Of a stretch of 64,000 bases of DNA, positions 39,401 to 50,642 are shown piece by piece. This stretch comes from Chrysophaeum taylorii (Eukaryota > Sar > Pelagophyceae > Pelagomonadales > Pelagomonadaceae), in NCBI GenBank assembly GCA_029834535.1, contig JAQMWT010000074.1, forward strand, positions 124,001 to 188,000. The letters are read 5' to 3'. The number at the start of each line of letters is the position of its first letter. Within the stretch, counting starts at the first letter, position 1. A program made the translations under genes and the position numbers. The notes below the pieces were generated by a model. That model was not told where the DNA came from. It was given only the letters and a program-made list of their open reading frames with translations, and ran no database searches.

Positions 39401-42400
39401 CCACCACATACGGCACTCGAAGGGAAGGTTGGAACTCATCGAGGCTCGTCTCTCTAGGACGATGGCTGCGGCCCCGGCGGCCGTTCAGATCTTGCCTGAT
39501 ACGGTCACCGAGAGGCAGTGGTGGGCTCGCAGAATCGGTAAAAGGAAACCGGCCGAGTGGCGGCGCGTACGCCGGTCCAAGGAGAGTGTTGCTGCTGCGT
39601 CGCTCTGCTACCGGAGGATGATCCGGGCAAATTGACCTGGAACGAGTGCGAGGGCAAGCTGCCCCTTGTATTTTTCGTCCGCAGTAAGCGCCGACGCAAC
39701 GACTTGAAGCACGTCGACCTCCGGACTCAAGTGCTCCGAGAGATCAAGCATTCGTCGCATCTCGGCGACGTTTCTTGAAGACGGACATCCAGCCCGGCGA
39801 TCGAGAGTCGAGGCGATATTCAAAACCTTTCGGCGGGCGTCAGAGTCTATGCTGATGCGGTTACCGTCCCGAGGCTCCACTACGTGCTCGGTCACTCTCG
39901 CGGTCAAGGGCACCATCAAGGCGGGCTCGAGCGGCGTCGGATACAACGAGAACTTCGTCGCCAGTCGCGCTCGATCGACCGCTTCGCACCGGCGCTGCAG
40001 CCAGCACAATCGCAGTAGTCGCGTGAGCTGCGGAGGCGATTGGTGGCGGAACGGCTCGAGGTCCAGGAGCTCGAGGGAGCAAGGGCGTTCCAGCAACGCC
40101 GCGCCGCCGAGGCCGTTATGGTGGCAAACGAAGAGGCCTTCGAGAAGGCCGAGGCCATGGAGGCTGCGGGAGCTGTCGCTGCGCGAGCTGATGCAGAAAA
40201 TCCGAGAAAAACTGTCCGTCGAGAGCAACAACTCAATGTCCAGCGTCAGCGAGGAGGCTGCGGCGTCGAAGCGGAAGCGCACTCTGGAGGCGGCGGCTAA
40301 AGAGAAGCAGGCGGCGGCCGACGCCTGCGCCGAAGTGAAGCAAGCAGCGACCGAGGCGGCGGCGACCGAGCGGACCAAGGCGCAGCTGACTAAAAACTGC
40401 GACCCGGCGAAGACGCGAAAGCTCCGGCGCAGCTACGCCGACGTCAACAGGGATGCGAAGTAGCTGGTGTCCTGGAGCTCGACGACAAGGCCGAGGCCGA
40501 GCTTAGAGCGCGGGACGAGGAGATCGATCGGCTACGGGCGCTCATCGCCGAGCTCTCGCGACGCCACTATTCCAAGTCCATGCCGGCGGGCAGGCGCCCG
40601 TGCTGGCAAGGGCCAGGCCTGGCCTCCGCGGGTGCGACACCACCGTATGCGTCTGTTGGCGTTGCGCGTCGCGCCGTCCGAGGCCTCTGAAGTCATCGCA
40701 TCGATCAAGACAAGAGCGCGCCCCCGAGATGGAGCTCCCGTCCTTTCATTTCGTCCGCAACCTGCGAAGCGAGATGGGACGTCTCCACGAGCTCCTCTTA
40801 GCCCTCGACCTCGGCGATTCCGAGGTGCGCGCGTTCCAGCAATCGGACGCGTCGCCGCTCGACGGCAAGGAGTTCGTCGGCACGCAACTCCGAATCGTCG
40901 GCGACCATGGAGTTCGAGACTGGACCATGGTGGGCGCCACCGAGCTCGCCGACCAGACCGCGCGCGGCGAATCCCAGGCTATTGCAAGCCGCTTCAGCGA
41001 CATCCAGAGCATCCTCGATCCGTGGCGTGTACGCGAAGCTTCTTTTGGCGATTGGTGACGTCGGCGTTCGCAGTCTTGCGGGGTGTTCTCGGGACGACCG
41101 TCAACGCAGCGGCGGCCTTGGCAAGCGTCGTCCGAGAGCGGGCCGATGCGCATCAAGCGTCAGCGCCGAGCCACCGCTGCTGCCGAAGGAACAGACAGAG
41201 GTGGTAGTTGTGGAAGGAAGTTCGCCCCCGGTCTGTGTCTCGACCAGCACGACGACAAGACTGTGACGGCCGTGATTGAAGCAGCGCGAATAATGTGGCG
41301 GCTGGACTACACAAGGCGAAAGCCGCCGCTCGTCCCCAAGCAGCGATCGATCGGCACCGCGCGCGAAACAAATGCCGAAACGATCGCGGCGGCGGCGCTC
41401 GATCGACGAGCCGTAAACGACATGACCTTGGATGCCATCGAGAAGGTGTCAGCAACCAGGTGCTGGATGGACAAACACCACGCTCGCGGAGTTGGAAAGA
41501 AAGAAAGAAAGAAAGAAAGGTCGACGACGCCGAACTCGCCAAGCTCCGTAGTAGTAGCAACAACAGTGGTCGACGCAAGACGCTCGTCAGCAACTTTGCT
41601 CTCGCGACACGCGCGGGCGACCTCAAGTTCTTCTTCACTTCGACAAAGGACGCATTGGTCACCCAGTCTGGTTCAGAATGTTACCTTTTTAGCCAAGCAT
41701 CTCAAGCAGCAGATCAGATCTACCGCAAGATCAAAATGGATAGGCGGGCGTTTTGATGGTCGAGCCTTTTTTGTTCCGCAGCGACGGCCGCCGCCGGTGC
41801 GTGGTACGGCAACAGAGGAGCGCGTGGACGCTCGGCGCCTCGTGAGCGACGCTGAGATCAAGGAGGAAAAAGGCGGGGCTGCTCTGGCCACAAAGTGAGC
41901 AAAGCGCAGGCGAAACGAGACCAGGCGTCTTCGATTGTCAATCGTTGGCCAGCGAGTCGTCGCTCACCTCGAGGGAGAACCTGGGCCGGCCTATTGGATG
42001 ATGATGCCAGGCGAGATCGAGGCCGTCGTCTCGGATGCGAATTCAAAGGATGGCCCCGCCGTGGTTGTCGACGGCAGCTCGAGCGATGAAGCCCCCACCG
42101 CCGTCGCAGGTGGTTGGCATTCGCGGACGCCGAGGCCGCTTTAGCCACGCTTAAGAAGAAGCTAGAATGCGAGGATCGAGCCCCGCGAGGTCTTCGTGGC
42201 GAACTTCGAGACGCTCGGCGCGTTTCTGGCCAAAATCCCCAACCGAAACAAGCGCGCGAGCCGGGGCTTTCGTGGAAGCACGTTTTTAGCTTGTGGCAAC
42301 AACGTTCCAATAAACCAAAAAACCACTCGATACCAAAAAACACCCTAGGAGGCCGGCATCTTGAATCCGCCGAAGAAGGACCTTTCTCGCATCCGCATCA

Positions 42401-42440
42401 CCGACGGCGGCCTCGGTTCGGTCGAGCGTCCTCGAGGCGC
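39400..42440 (+). pseudogene. Plus-strand fossil of a long coiled-coil ORF
   Basis: Protein-like pieces follow each other on the plus strand in changing frames. The first is LPLVFFVRSKRRRNDLKHVD (about 39658-39717). Next is an Ala/Glu-rich coiled coil with ASKRKRTLEAAAKEKQAAAD (about 40265-40325) and LDDKAEAELRARDEEIDRLR (about 40480-40540). MELPSFHFVRNLRSEMGRLH, LLALDLGD and IVGDHGVRDWTMVGATELAD follow (about 40731-40960). GRRKTLVSNFALATRAGDLK lies near 41570-41630 and GQRVVAHLEGEPGPAYWMMM near 41950-42010. The consistent strand and order suggest one ancestral gene of more than 2.5 kb, probably a mobile-element or structural protein. No catalytic domain is recognisable. Confidence 0.4.
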
Positions 42441-45400
42441 ACAGAGAACAAGAGACTAATGGGGCCAAAGTGGAACAAGGGAAACTACAGCGCGCGCGGA
42501 GCGCCGGAACCGGAGAAGGACGCGACGTACCCGGCGCACGCGGAGGCCTTTTGCTCGGCGGAGGCTGCGTCTGCGAAGACCTGTGTCACCGCTTGCGAGG
42601 CGAGCGGCCTCAAGACGTGCGAGTTTTGGGGCGACAGACATCAAGGCGCGGAAATGTAGTAAAGTAAGGTGCGCGATGCTCTTGCTGCCGCCGCGGCTGC
42701 TGCTGCTGCTGCTGCTGCTGGCGACGACGACGGTGCCGTGCCGACCAACCCCTCCACCCCGTCGTTGCGACCCCCCACAGCCCCAGTGGACCCACATCGA
42801 CCTAGTGACCGTGCCCCTTCGCTTTGGCTGTTGTTGTTGTGTCCGAGTAGATCGAGACTAGATAGTATTTCTGCCTCCTACGCCCCCGGGTGTTTTATGG
42901 TATCGCAGACCTGTTGAAGCCGAGCCTTGACCCGCCGAGCATCGTCCGCCCGGGCGTATTTCGTGGCCTGGGCCGCTCCGGAGTGTGTTTCGTCGTGTCT
43001 ATCGGGCGTACACCTCTTCCTGATGTACCTCGCATCCCTGGCACGAACCGAAGTAGGTGTCGTTTAGGTACGCCTCCTTTATTATTAGATTAAGTAATGT
43101 GTTCGCGGCACAAGAGCCGACGACTCTCGTTGTGCGGGGACATGGGTTTTAGAGGAGGGCATCATATATAGTTTTTCTCGAGGCACTCCGCGCAGCGTTC
43201 CCAATTTCAGTTGCTGCACCATTCGCATGGCTGGCGTCGCTACGTGATCTCGTCCTGCTGACGGCTTCGAATCTTTCGGCACCCACGAGCTGGCGTCCTC
43301 CATCCTGGACCAGTTGTTGCTGGGACGGATCCGCCTCACCGCCCACTGTCGCTGGGATTCTCCAATGCCTTCTTAGGCGACACTGCGTCACACTTCGCAA
43401 TGCGGGCCAGCGGCTAGACCAGCCTCGCGCCGCAAAGGTGCGTTGGCCGTACCGCCCAGTCCGGCGGGGGTGGCATGCTGCATCTGCGGATGTTGAGCAT
43501 GCAGATTTTGCGCTGGGTGCGCCACCCATCCCGGCGTTATTAACCAAAATGGCTGGAAGATGGGATGCACGACGGACCCTTGCGGCGTTCCACCTAGCGT
43601 CCACGCCAGGTGAACGCCTGGATACGTTGGTTCCCAGGGGTACGCCGTCGACGTCGAGCAGGTAGCAGTCGATGACGTTGTAGGCGAAGGCGTCGACGCG
43701 AGCGGGTGCGTCTGCAGCCACGGCCCAAGCGGCGGCGGCTGCGACGGCCACGCGGACTGCATCGGCAGCGGCTGCGGCTGGTGCTGCGACGCCGGGACCT
43801 GCGGCCACTGCCCCAGTGTAGGCGTCGGCTGCCACAGGTACGCCTGGTGCATCACCACCGTCTGCAGCTGCGGACCGGCTGCTGCGACGCCGGGGCCATG
43901 GCCGCAGGCCCTGGCAGCTGCGACAGCAGCGGCTGCATCGACACCGGCTGCGGCGGCTGGTGCGACGCCGGGGCCATATGGTCGCAGGCAGGCCTTGGAA
44001 GCTGCGTCCGTGGCGAAGCGTAGACCCCTCCTTACGTCATCAAGGTTTATTATGGACGCGGACGACGCGTCATCAAAGACGTCATCGAAAAGACAACAAC
44101 ACGTCTTCAAGAAAGTGACGTAAACAATCAAGTTTACTGCATGTTGTGTCCCACGTCAGTATGGGTCCGTTTGGCGACCTAAGTGAAGGTCGATGAAGCG
44201 AGAAAAATCCTCCTCCTTCTTTTGGTTTTATTACGCAATATTTTAACATGCAAGTTTATTGCCGTTATGACACCTCCCCATATCCATCGGTTGTAAAAAT
44301 GGGAACATGGCAAAAATGTTTCTTGGCAAAAAAGAAAGTTGGGAGTTGTACCAAAAATCAGCACAACCACGTAAGGAAGGAAGGAGCCTTGTGTTATTGA
44401 TTGAGCCGCAGGGGAAAAAAAAATTGTGAGGGGACTTTCGTTTGAAAACTACCCCCCAGAATCGCCAGTACGGGGGGCTCTGTGGTGAATAATAGGTAGC
44501 ACCAGGAGGCAATGTTTGTTTGTAATAGAAAGCGTGATTTTTTTTAGAGAGAGACAGGAAGACAGGCAGGCAGGTTTCCAAACGGTACGGCCGCTGTCGG
44601 TTTCTTCGGCGGTGCCGGGACAGGGGCGCGACCATAAAAAAAGACGACACGACGGTCATTCGTCGACAAGGCGGTCGCAGGACCTCCGCCGGGCGGACAA
44701 GCAAAAGCGGCTGTTGTGGCCAGAGTCGAGGCTGTTGTTGCAGGATGAATACATAGACTCGACCAGCAGCTTATTTATTTATTTATACTCGAGCGGGACC
44801 GGGGATGTCGCTTGATCTGGATCCAGCGGCGCTCGAGTGCACCAGTTTCGTAGGTACTTGCCAGGCGTGGATGTGTGGACGTCCAGCCGACGACGGCAGG
44901 CGTGTGTTGATGGGACGATGATGGGCTTTTGGACGCTGACGTTTTCGGATCATATTGGCCGAGTTGTGAGCGCGATTGTGGTGGTGGTGGTGGTGGTGGT
45001 TGGTGGTGGTAAAAGAGAACCATCGTGACACACGGTCGGTCGGTCGGTCGGTCGATCGATCGATCTGTGCGCGGCAAAAAATGAATCGAGAAGAAGAGCC
45101 AACAACGACTGTCGTTGGTCGGCCTCTTGCAACGAACGAACGAACGACAAGGAGACGGATGCGGCAAGAGGGGGCGAGTTTGTTCTGGTCGGGTGGCTCG
45201 GGACGTTCTGTCCGAGGCGTATATTTATTAGTTGTCCATCAGAGAGAGAGGCTGGCGGGCACTTGTGGTTCAACAGAAAGTAGAGCATTATTTATTCGGA
45301 CGCCCAAAACGAACGAACGAACGAACGAACGAACGAACCAAAGAAGGAACAGAAGCCTGAAGTGACGCCGGGAAGTTCCAGCAAGTTCTTCGGTTTTGAC

Positions 45401-45463
45401 CATTGTTGCCATCCGGAGAATGGTTCTTCAAGGTCGCGTCAACCAGCGGCGCCAGCACCAGAG
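42441..45463. other. Repeat-rich intergenic stretch
   Basis: Overlapping Ala/Pro-rich frames on the minus strand (43149-44131) stay open for up to 247 codons in two frames at once, which points to composition rather than coding. Simple repeats include CTG (about 42700-42720), GGT (about 44980-45010), GGTC/GATC (about 45031-45063) and AACG (about 45303-45340). AT-rich DNA at 44200-44520 has no gene. The final 100 bases hold the 5' UTR of the ankyrin gene. Confidence 0.4.
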
Positions 45464-47020
45464 ATGATGATGTGCGGCGTTCGCAAGCGGGGGAAGCAGA
45501 AATCCCGGGGTGAGGATGACGATGGTGCGCGGCGCAACTCGCGGCGCGTCCTCGCGCTCAAATTGTTGAACCGATCGATGGACGCGAACGCGCTGCGCGA
45601 TGCCCTCCACGCCGCCGTCCAGTTCGGGTTTCCCGCGTGTGCGCGCGTTTTGATCGACGAGGGCGCCGACGTCGATGCGCCGACCTTACGGAGCAGAGGG
45701 GCGACGCCACTACACGTGGGCGCGTGGCACGGTCGGGCCGAATGTTTGCGCGTTTTGATCGACGGAGGCGCCGATAGGAGCTCGAGAGACGATAACGGCG
45801 CGATGCCCCTGCATTTCGCGGCGTGGAAGGGCCGCGTCGAGTGCGCGAGACTGTTGTTGCTGGGTTCGCGCGTCGACGCGCAAACGAGAAGTGGTGGGAC
45901 GACGGCGCTTCACGCGGCATCGCGAAACGGGTACCCCGATTGCGTCCGAATTTTGGTCGAGGGGGGCGCCCAAGTCGACAAACCCCGGCGCGACGGCGCG
46001 ACGGCATTGTATCTGGCAGCTCGGAATGGCCACGCCGGGTGCGTTCGTCTTTTGATAGACGCGGGGGCGAAAAAAAAAAATCTTCCGCTGTACGCGGCGT
46101 GCGCGAACGGGAAACTAGAGTGCGTGCAACAACTGGTCTCGACCGAAAACATCCAAGAGGCGCTGCTCGTCGCGTCGAAGAACGGTCGTCTCGCGACGGC
46201 TCGATTCTTGATCGACAAGGGCGTCGACCTGCGCAATTCGCTGCACGTCGCGTGCGAGAACGGCAGACTCGCGTGCGCTCGTCTTCTGATCGACAGCGGC
46301 GCCGACGTCGAGAAACCAAGAAGTAGTTCTGGGGGGGTTACCCCCCTTCATCTTGCTTGCGAAAACGGCCACACCGCGTGCGCCCAGTTGCTTATTGATA
46401 GCAGCGCCGACGTCGAGAAACCGGATAAGTCCGGTCTCACGCCGCTTCACCTCGCTTCGAAGAAAGGTCGCTCGTCGTGTTTATTTTTGCTCATTGATTA
46501 CGGCGGCAGCTTGGTGGAGAAAGCGACGCACGACGGCTCGACGGCTCTGCATTTCGCCGTCGAAAACGGACACATCTCTTGCGCAAGGCTTTTGATCTCG
46601 AGGGGAGCCGAAGTCGACTGCGCGCGCTTTAGCGCGGGAGGACCGCTCTTCGAATCGTGCTGGGACGCAGCATCATCCGTGGAAGATGGTGTAGATCTTT
46701 CGATCGTGGGGGTGGAGGACGGCGCGACGCCCTTGCACCTCGCGTGCCTCAACGGACGCGTCGACTGCGCGACATTCTTGATCCAGCGAGGCGCCGACGT
46801 CGACAAACTCGCGGCGGGAATGACCCCGCTGCACATCGCCGCCGTGCGAGGCCACGTCGCCTGCGTGCGCTTGTTGATCGATTACGGCGCCGACGTTAAG
46901 CTCTTGCCGCGCGACATCGCAAAAACTCCACGAGTCCGACAGATGCTCCTCGAGGCCGAGGCGATGTCCGTCCTCCTATCTCGCGCGGACTGCTGGGGCT
47001 GCAAACTCCTCATCAAATAG
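45464..47020 (+). CDS. Ankyrin-repeat protein
   Basis: 518 residues made almost wholly of about 13 ankyrin repeats, each about 33 residues. The consensus resembles GATPLHLACENGHxxCAxLL, then IDxGADVDKP, with the Cys in the second helix typical of this repeat lineage. The repeats begin near residue 40 after a basic N-terminal tail (MMMCGVRKRGKQKSRGEDDD). Repeats around 200-250 (KKKNLPLYAACANGKLECVQ) are shortened. No signal peptide, membrane segment or second domain is present, so it is likely a soluble protein-interaction scaffold. The start is the first ATG in frame; the frame extends upstream only through non-ATG codons. The C-terminal tail (RDIAKTPRVRQMLLEAEAMS) is similar to the tail of the large ankyrin-STAND protein 3.6 kb downstream on the same strand (RDVAKTREITDLLLECEPLL), so the two are paralogous. 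Confidence 0.92.
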   Translation: MMMCGVRKRGKQKSRGEDDDGARRNSRRVLALKLLNRSMDANALRDALHAAVQFGFPACARVLIDEGADVDAPTLRSRGATPLHVGAWHGRAECLRVLIDGGADRSSRDDNGAMPLHFAAWKGRVECARLLLLGSRVDAQTRSGGTTALHAASRNGYPDCVRILVEGGAQVDKPRRDGATALYLAARNGHAGCVRLLIDAGAKKKNLPLYAACANGKLECVQQLVSTENIQEALLVASKNGRLATARFLIDKGVDLRNSLHVACENGRLACARLLIDSGADVEKPRSSSGGVTPLHLACENGHTACAQLLIDSSADVEKPDKSGLTPLHLASKKGRSSCLFLLIDYGGSLVEKATHDGSTALHFAVENGHISCARLLISRGAEVDCARFSAGGPLFESCWDAASSVEDGVDLSIVGVEDGATPLHLACLNGRVDCATFLIQRGADVDKLAAGMTPLHIAAVRGHVACVRLLIDYGADVKLLPRDIAKTPRVRQMLLEAEAMSVLLSRADCWGCKLLIK

Positions 47021-47395
47021 AACAAAAAAAAGAAGAAAAAGAAGGTTTCTTGTTGTTGTTGTTGGGTGCCCTACTTACTAATCGACGAGACTTGGGGACA
47101 CTATTATTCTAAGATAAAAAAAAAACACGAGCATCTCTCACGTCAAGTGGCGATCCCCGGGGAAATAAATAAATAAATGCGGCGAGTTTTTTTGGGTCGC
47201 TTTGGCGTTCACAGTTAGCGCTGCCGCTTTTCAGGTTCGCGCACCGATGCGCCTCTGCGCATGCCGCACCGGGGGCCTCACCAAAGGCACCACCACCACC
47301 ACCACCAAAGACGAGGCATTTGACTTGACCGCTGCTCGACACTTCGTTCCCGAGAAGCCAGGCGGGGGCGCCGTTGATGTTGATGATGGCGTCGA
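47021..47395. other. Intergenic, no gene seen
   Basis: Simple AAATAAAT repeats near 47163-47177 and a GCACCACCACC run near 47285. A frame at 47202-47618 opens only with TTG and runs into the tandem arrays, so it is not accepted as a gene. Confidence 0.5.
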
Positions 47396-47398
47396 GAG

Positions 47399-47496
47399 CG
47401 AGCTACTCGGAGTGGTCTCGCGCCAGCTACTCGGAGTGGTCTCGCGCCAGCTACTCGGAGTGGTCTCGCGCCAGCTACTCGGAGTGGTCTCGCGCC
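47399..47496. repeat. 24-bp tandem repeat, four copies
   Basis: Four perfect units of AGCTACTCGGAGTGGTCTCG plus CGCC. The unit length is a multiple of three, so frames remain open through it. Confidence 0.95.
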
Positions 47497-47500
47497 GATC

Positions 47501-47588
47501 GACGGGCGGGAGGGATGGAGGTTGTTACGGAGAAAACCGACTCGACGGGCGGGAGGGATGGAGGTTGTTACGGAGAAAACCGACTCGT
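47501..47588. repeat. 43-bp tandem repeat, two copies
   Basis: Two adjacent copies beginning CGACGGGCGGGAGGGATGGA and ending GAAAACCGACT, immediately after the 24-bp array. Confidence 0.9.
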
Positions 47589-47599
47589 GTTTTGAGTCT

Positions 47600-50500
47600 T
47601 GACAACGACGACGGATAAGCCGCGGGCTTCGCGTTTCGGCATTCCTTCTTGAGCATCGCGGTGCCAATCGCACGTCGGCATCCCCGCTATAACACGCTCG
47701 ACGCGCGGTCTCCACGCCGTGCGGCGGCTACGACGTCGCCGATGCCTTCGATGAGGTGCGGCGAATAGATTTCAAGGCTGTGCGACTAAGGCGCCAATCT
47801 TAACTTGTCGGCCTCCTTTCTTTTTGATTTCGTTGGCCGCCATCGCGGTCAACGCTGGAAATCAAAGCGGCCTCCATTCGACGCTCCTTTGAGAGGGCGC
47901 GAAAGAGAGAGCGTCGTCGAGGGTTAGTCGAGAGAGAGATTCCGTCGACCCTCAAAATAATTTTGCCACAACTTGTGTTGAGGGGTAAATCAAATAATCG
48001 ATGTTGAGCGGGGATAAATAAAATAAATAACGCGCCCGTTTGACCAAAATACACTACGCCGCTAGTTGGCGACCGACCGACCCTGTGGCGATTCCTCCAA
48101 TCTCAGCGCCCCACGTGCCGCGTAAGTAAAGAAAGCCCCGATATAGATGCGGCGAAAGCAGCAAACTTTTTTTCCTTGTAGTATCGTCGCGCTATTCGAG
48201 TGCCGAGGTCGCCACGAGAGTCATGCATATGCCTGGTCAGCGGCCTCCTCCTCGAGAGTTGACGACCACCGCGGATAGAATTTGCGGCGCGAGGGCTCGA
48301 GACGCCGCAAATGTTGTTCGATTTTGGCGTTATTAGAGTGGGATGAGAAAGCTTAGGCCCTAGCCTACATTTTCGAACACCCTCTTATTAGCAGCCGACC
48401 TTCAAATAAACCGAAAAAGCGTGCGTGTTTGAAACTCCGCTGCATGCTGAGCCCATTTTGGAGGCGGTCGAAACGTGCTCGGAGGCGGTTTCGCAAACAT
48501 CCGGAAACCACACGGACCCGGGCAGACTTAATCGGCACCGAAAGCCCTGTCGGTAGGCGCGAAGAGCGCGAGGATTTTTGGTTGGTTGATGAAGCGTGTC
48601 TTGCTGCGTGAATATGCTTTCGGACTGAAGGGGGGGGGATCCCCAAATCTCGAACGGATCTTGTGCATATCGGACGCCTTGCCGGTCCGGTTTAGTAATG
48701 TCTGCTCGAGGGAGTGTCGTATGGAATCAATCTGGCGCCCAAGAATCGAGAAACATTCGCCGTCCGTCGGCCCAATACTTATCGGCGGGGTCCAAGAAGG
48801 TGCTCGGCGCATGCACTAAAACGCCGGGACTGCTTTCGTGTCAGGACGATCACCCGGACCGTCACCCTCGAGGGCATCGCGTCCGGCGATCCGAGCGACG
48901 AGCCCCTTTCTTTTCGGCCGCTCAAAGAGAGTTCTCACAACTGCTGTCGTCATCATCCTAAACTTCGGCGATCACTGAGAGACAACCAGGTCAAAACAGC
49001 CAAGGCGGCGCACGAAGGGCATGCTGCCGCAGCCGAACGCGAACCAGGCCCACGTTTGCCGAGACTGAGGTGGCCCCGGCCGAGGCGGCCGCTACCACCC
49101 GCGTTCGAGTCACGAGACGGAGAACTGTTCGCTCGGCACGAGATCTCCGACCAGAGCGGGGCGAGGCCAAGGCGACAGATCCGGGGGCTAGGTCGGCGAA
49201 GCTGCCGTCGACGGCCAGGTCCTCAATGCGAACGTTGGGGGTTTCGTTACGTTCCGTTACGTTTTCGGCATAATGGCAAGACCAGCTCCCGCGAGTTGAG
49301 TTGTCGAGTGACTCGCCTCTGCTCGGGACCGCGACGACGACAGAGCGCGTCGAACTCGGAAGGTTGCTACGCCATCGAGGTGGTATCCGACAAAGACTCC
49401 GAGGACGGTCGGTCGCGACACGGGTTTGGATTTGGTCCTTTCCATACGACGAACGCGTTCGAGCATAATTTTAGGGTCGGATAAGCAAACGAGACTAGCC
49501 CGCGCCGCAACGACGGGTCCTACAACGCGTGGGCTTTTTCCTTTTTTTGCGTGAGGGGACGAAAGGATGCCGACTTCACTATGGGGACTAGTTCCATCGC
49601 GACGATCTCGCGGCGTGGCGGCACATACTGCTATAGTACAAATGAACATAGCTCAGCGATCCGTTGAGTATGTCTGAGTACAAACTGAAACATAGTTAAC
49701 GGCTCGTACGACCTTTCTTATCCGACCCTGGCGCCATAAACCGCGCCCCACCACTTTGCAAAGGGACGTGAAGAAGACGCGGGGTAGTACTCCAAGTCGC
49801 GCCACGAGGAAGTACTTGGTGTGCTTTGACTAGCACGAGCGAGAGCTGGAGCGAGGAAGGACCGGGATCGTCAAGGGGGGTTGGTGTTTACGACGCCGCA
49901 GCAGCTCTCGTAGTTGTTGTTGTTGCTCGACCGCGCCAGTCCAAGCAGAATCACGACGGATCGACTGCACCGACGTGAAGAAGGATGAAAAGAACCTCCT
50001 CCAAGCACAAGTACTACCGTCGGCGAAAACGACGGGCACAACCAACTCGCCCTCGTCATCATCATCATCGAGTCCGTCGATGCTGCTGCCAGGCTGCCTG
50101 TCGCTCGCGGAGAAAAGGCGCGGAGAGTACAAACGCCCAAGGTGGCTAGAGATGGAGAAAAAAACTCCGCCGGGAACACCACGTGCATCGTCGTCGCTCT
50201 GTCAAAAACCGCAAAGTGAGCTTTTACTTGGCGGAAAGATGAGCAGCATATCACCACTCACGACATAATAATACATGTCTGTTGCCACTTTTTTTTCGAG
50301 GGCACGTTGGCTCGATCGGTGTCCTGAGAGAGACACACTCGCAACACTGAATATTGTTTGTGGAATCAAGCCAATCTGCTGCTGCTCAGCGTCGCGACTG
50401 CCACACCCCACTAACTTCAAAGAAAGGACGATTCGACCCCCCTTTGACATCATCCATTTTTACATCCATCCAAAAAAATTCGCCACTTCCTATTCTTCTT

Positions 50501-50642
50501 CAACTTTGATGGTGGTGGTGCTGTTCGTGGGTTTAAGATTTGGGAAGAGTAGTACGTACTGGACTGGTGGTGTAACCAACCAACCTAGCGGCAAAAAAAA
50601 AATGACGTGCCAGGCAGCCTCACGTTCGTTTGTTAGTTTTGT
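47600..50642. other. Intergenic with decayed frames
   Basis: No intact gene. A plus-strand stretch at 48714-49484 is open for 256 codons with a basic Arg/Pro-rich composition and no domain. Nothing else stands out except an AAATAAATAA run near 48016. The 200 bases before 50643 presumably carry the promoter of the large gene. Confidence 0.4.

Noticed and set aside
43149-44131. 228- and 247-codon minus-strand frames rich in Ala and Pro
   Set aside because: Two overlapping frames are open together with no domain. Compositional bias explains both.
47202-47618. Frame beginning with a plastid-targeting-like SAAAFQVRAP peptide
   Set aside because: It opens only at TTG, lacks a hydrophobic leader, and its 3' half is the 24-bp and 43-bp tandem arrays.
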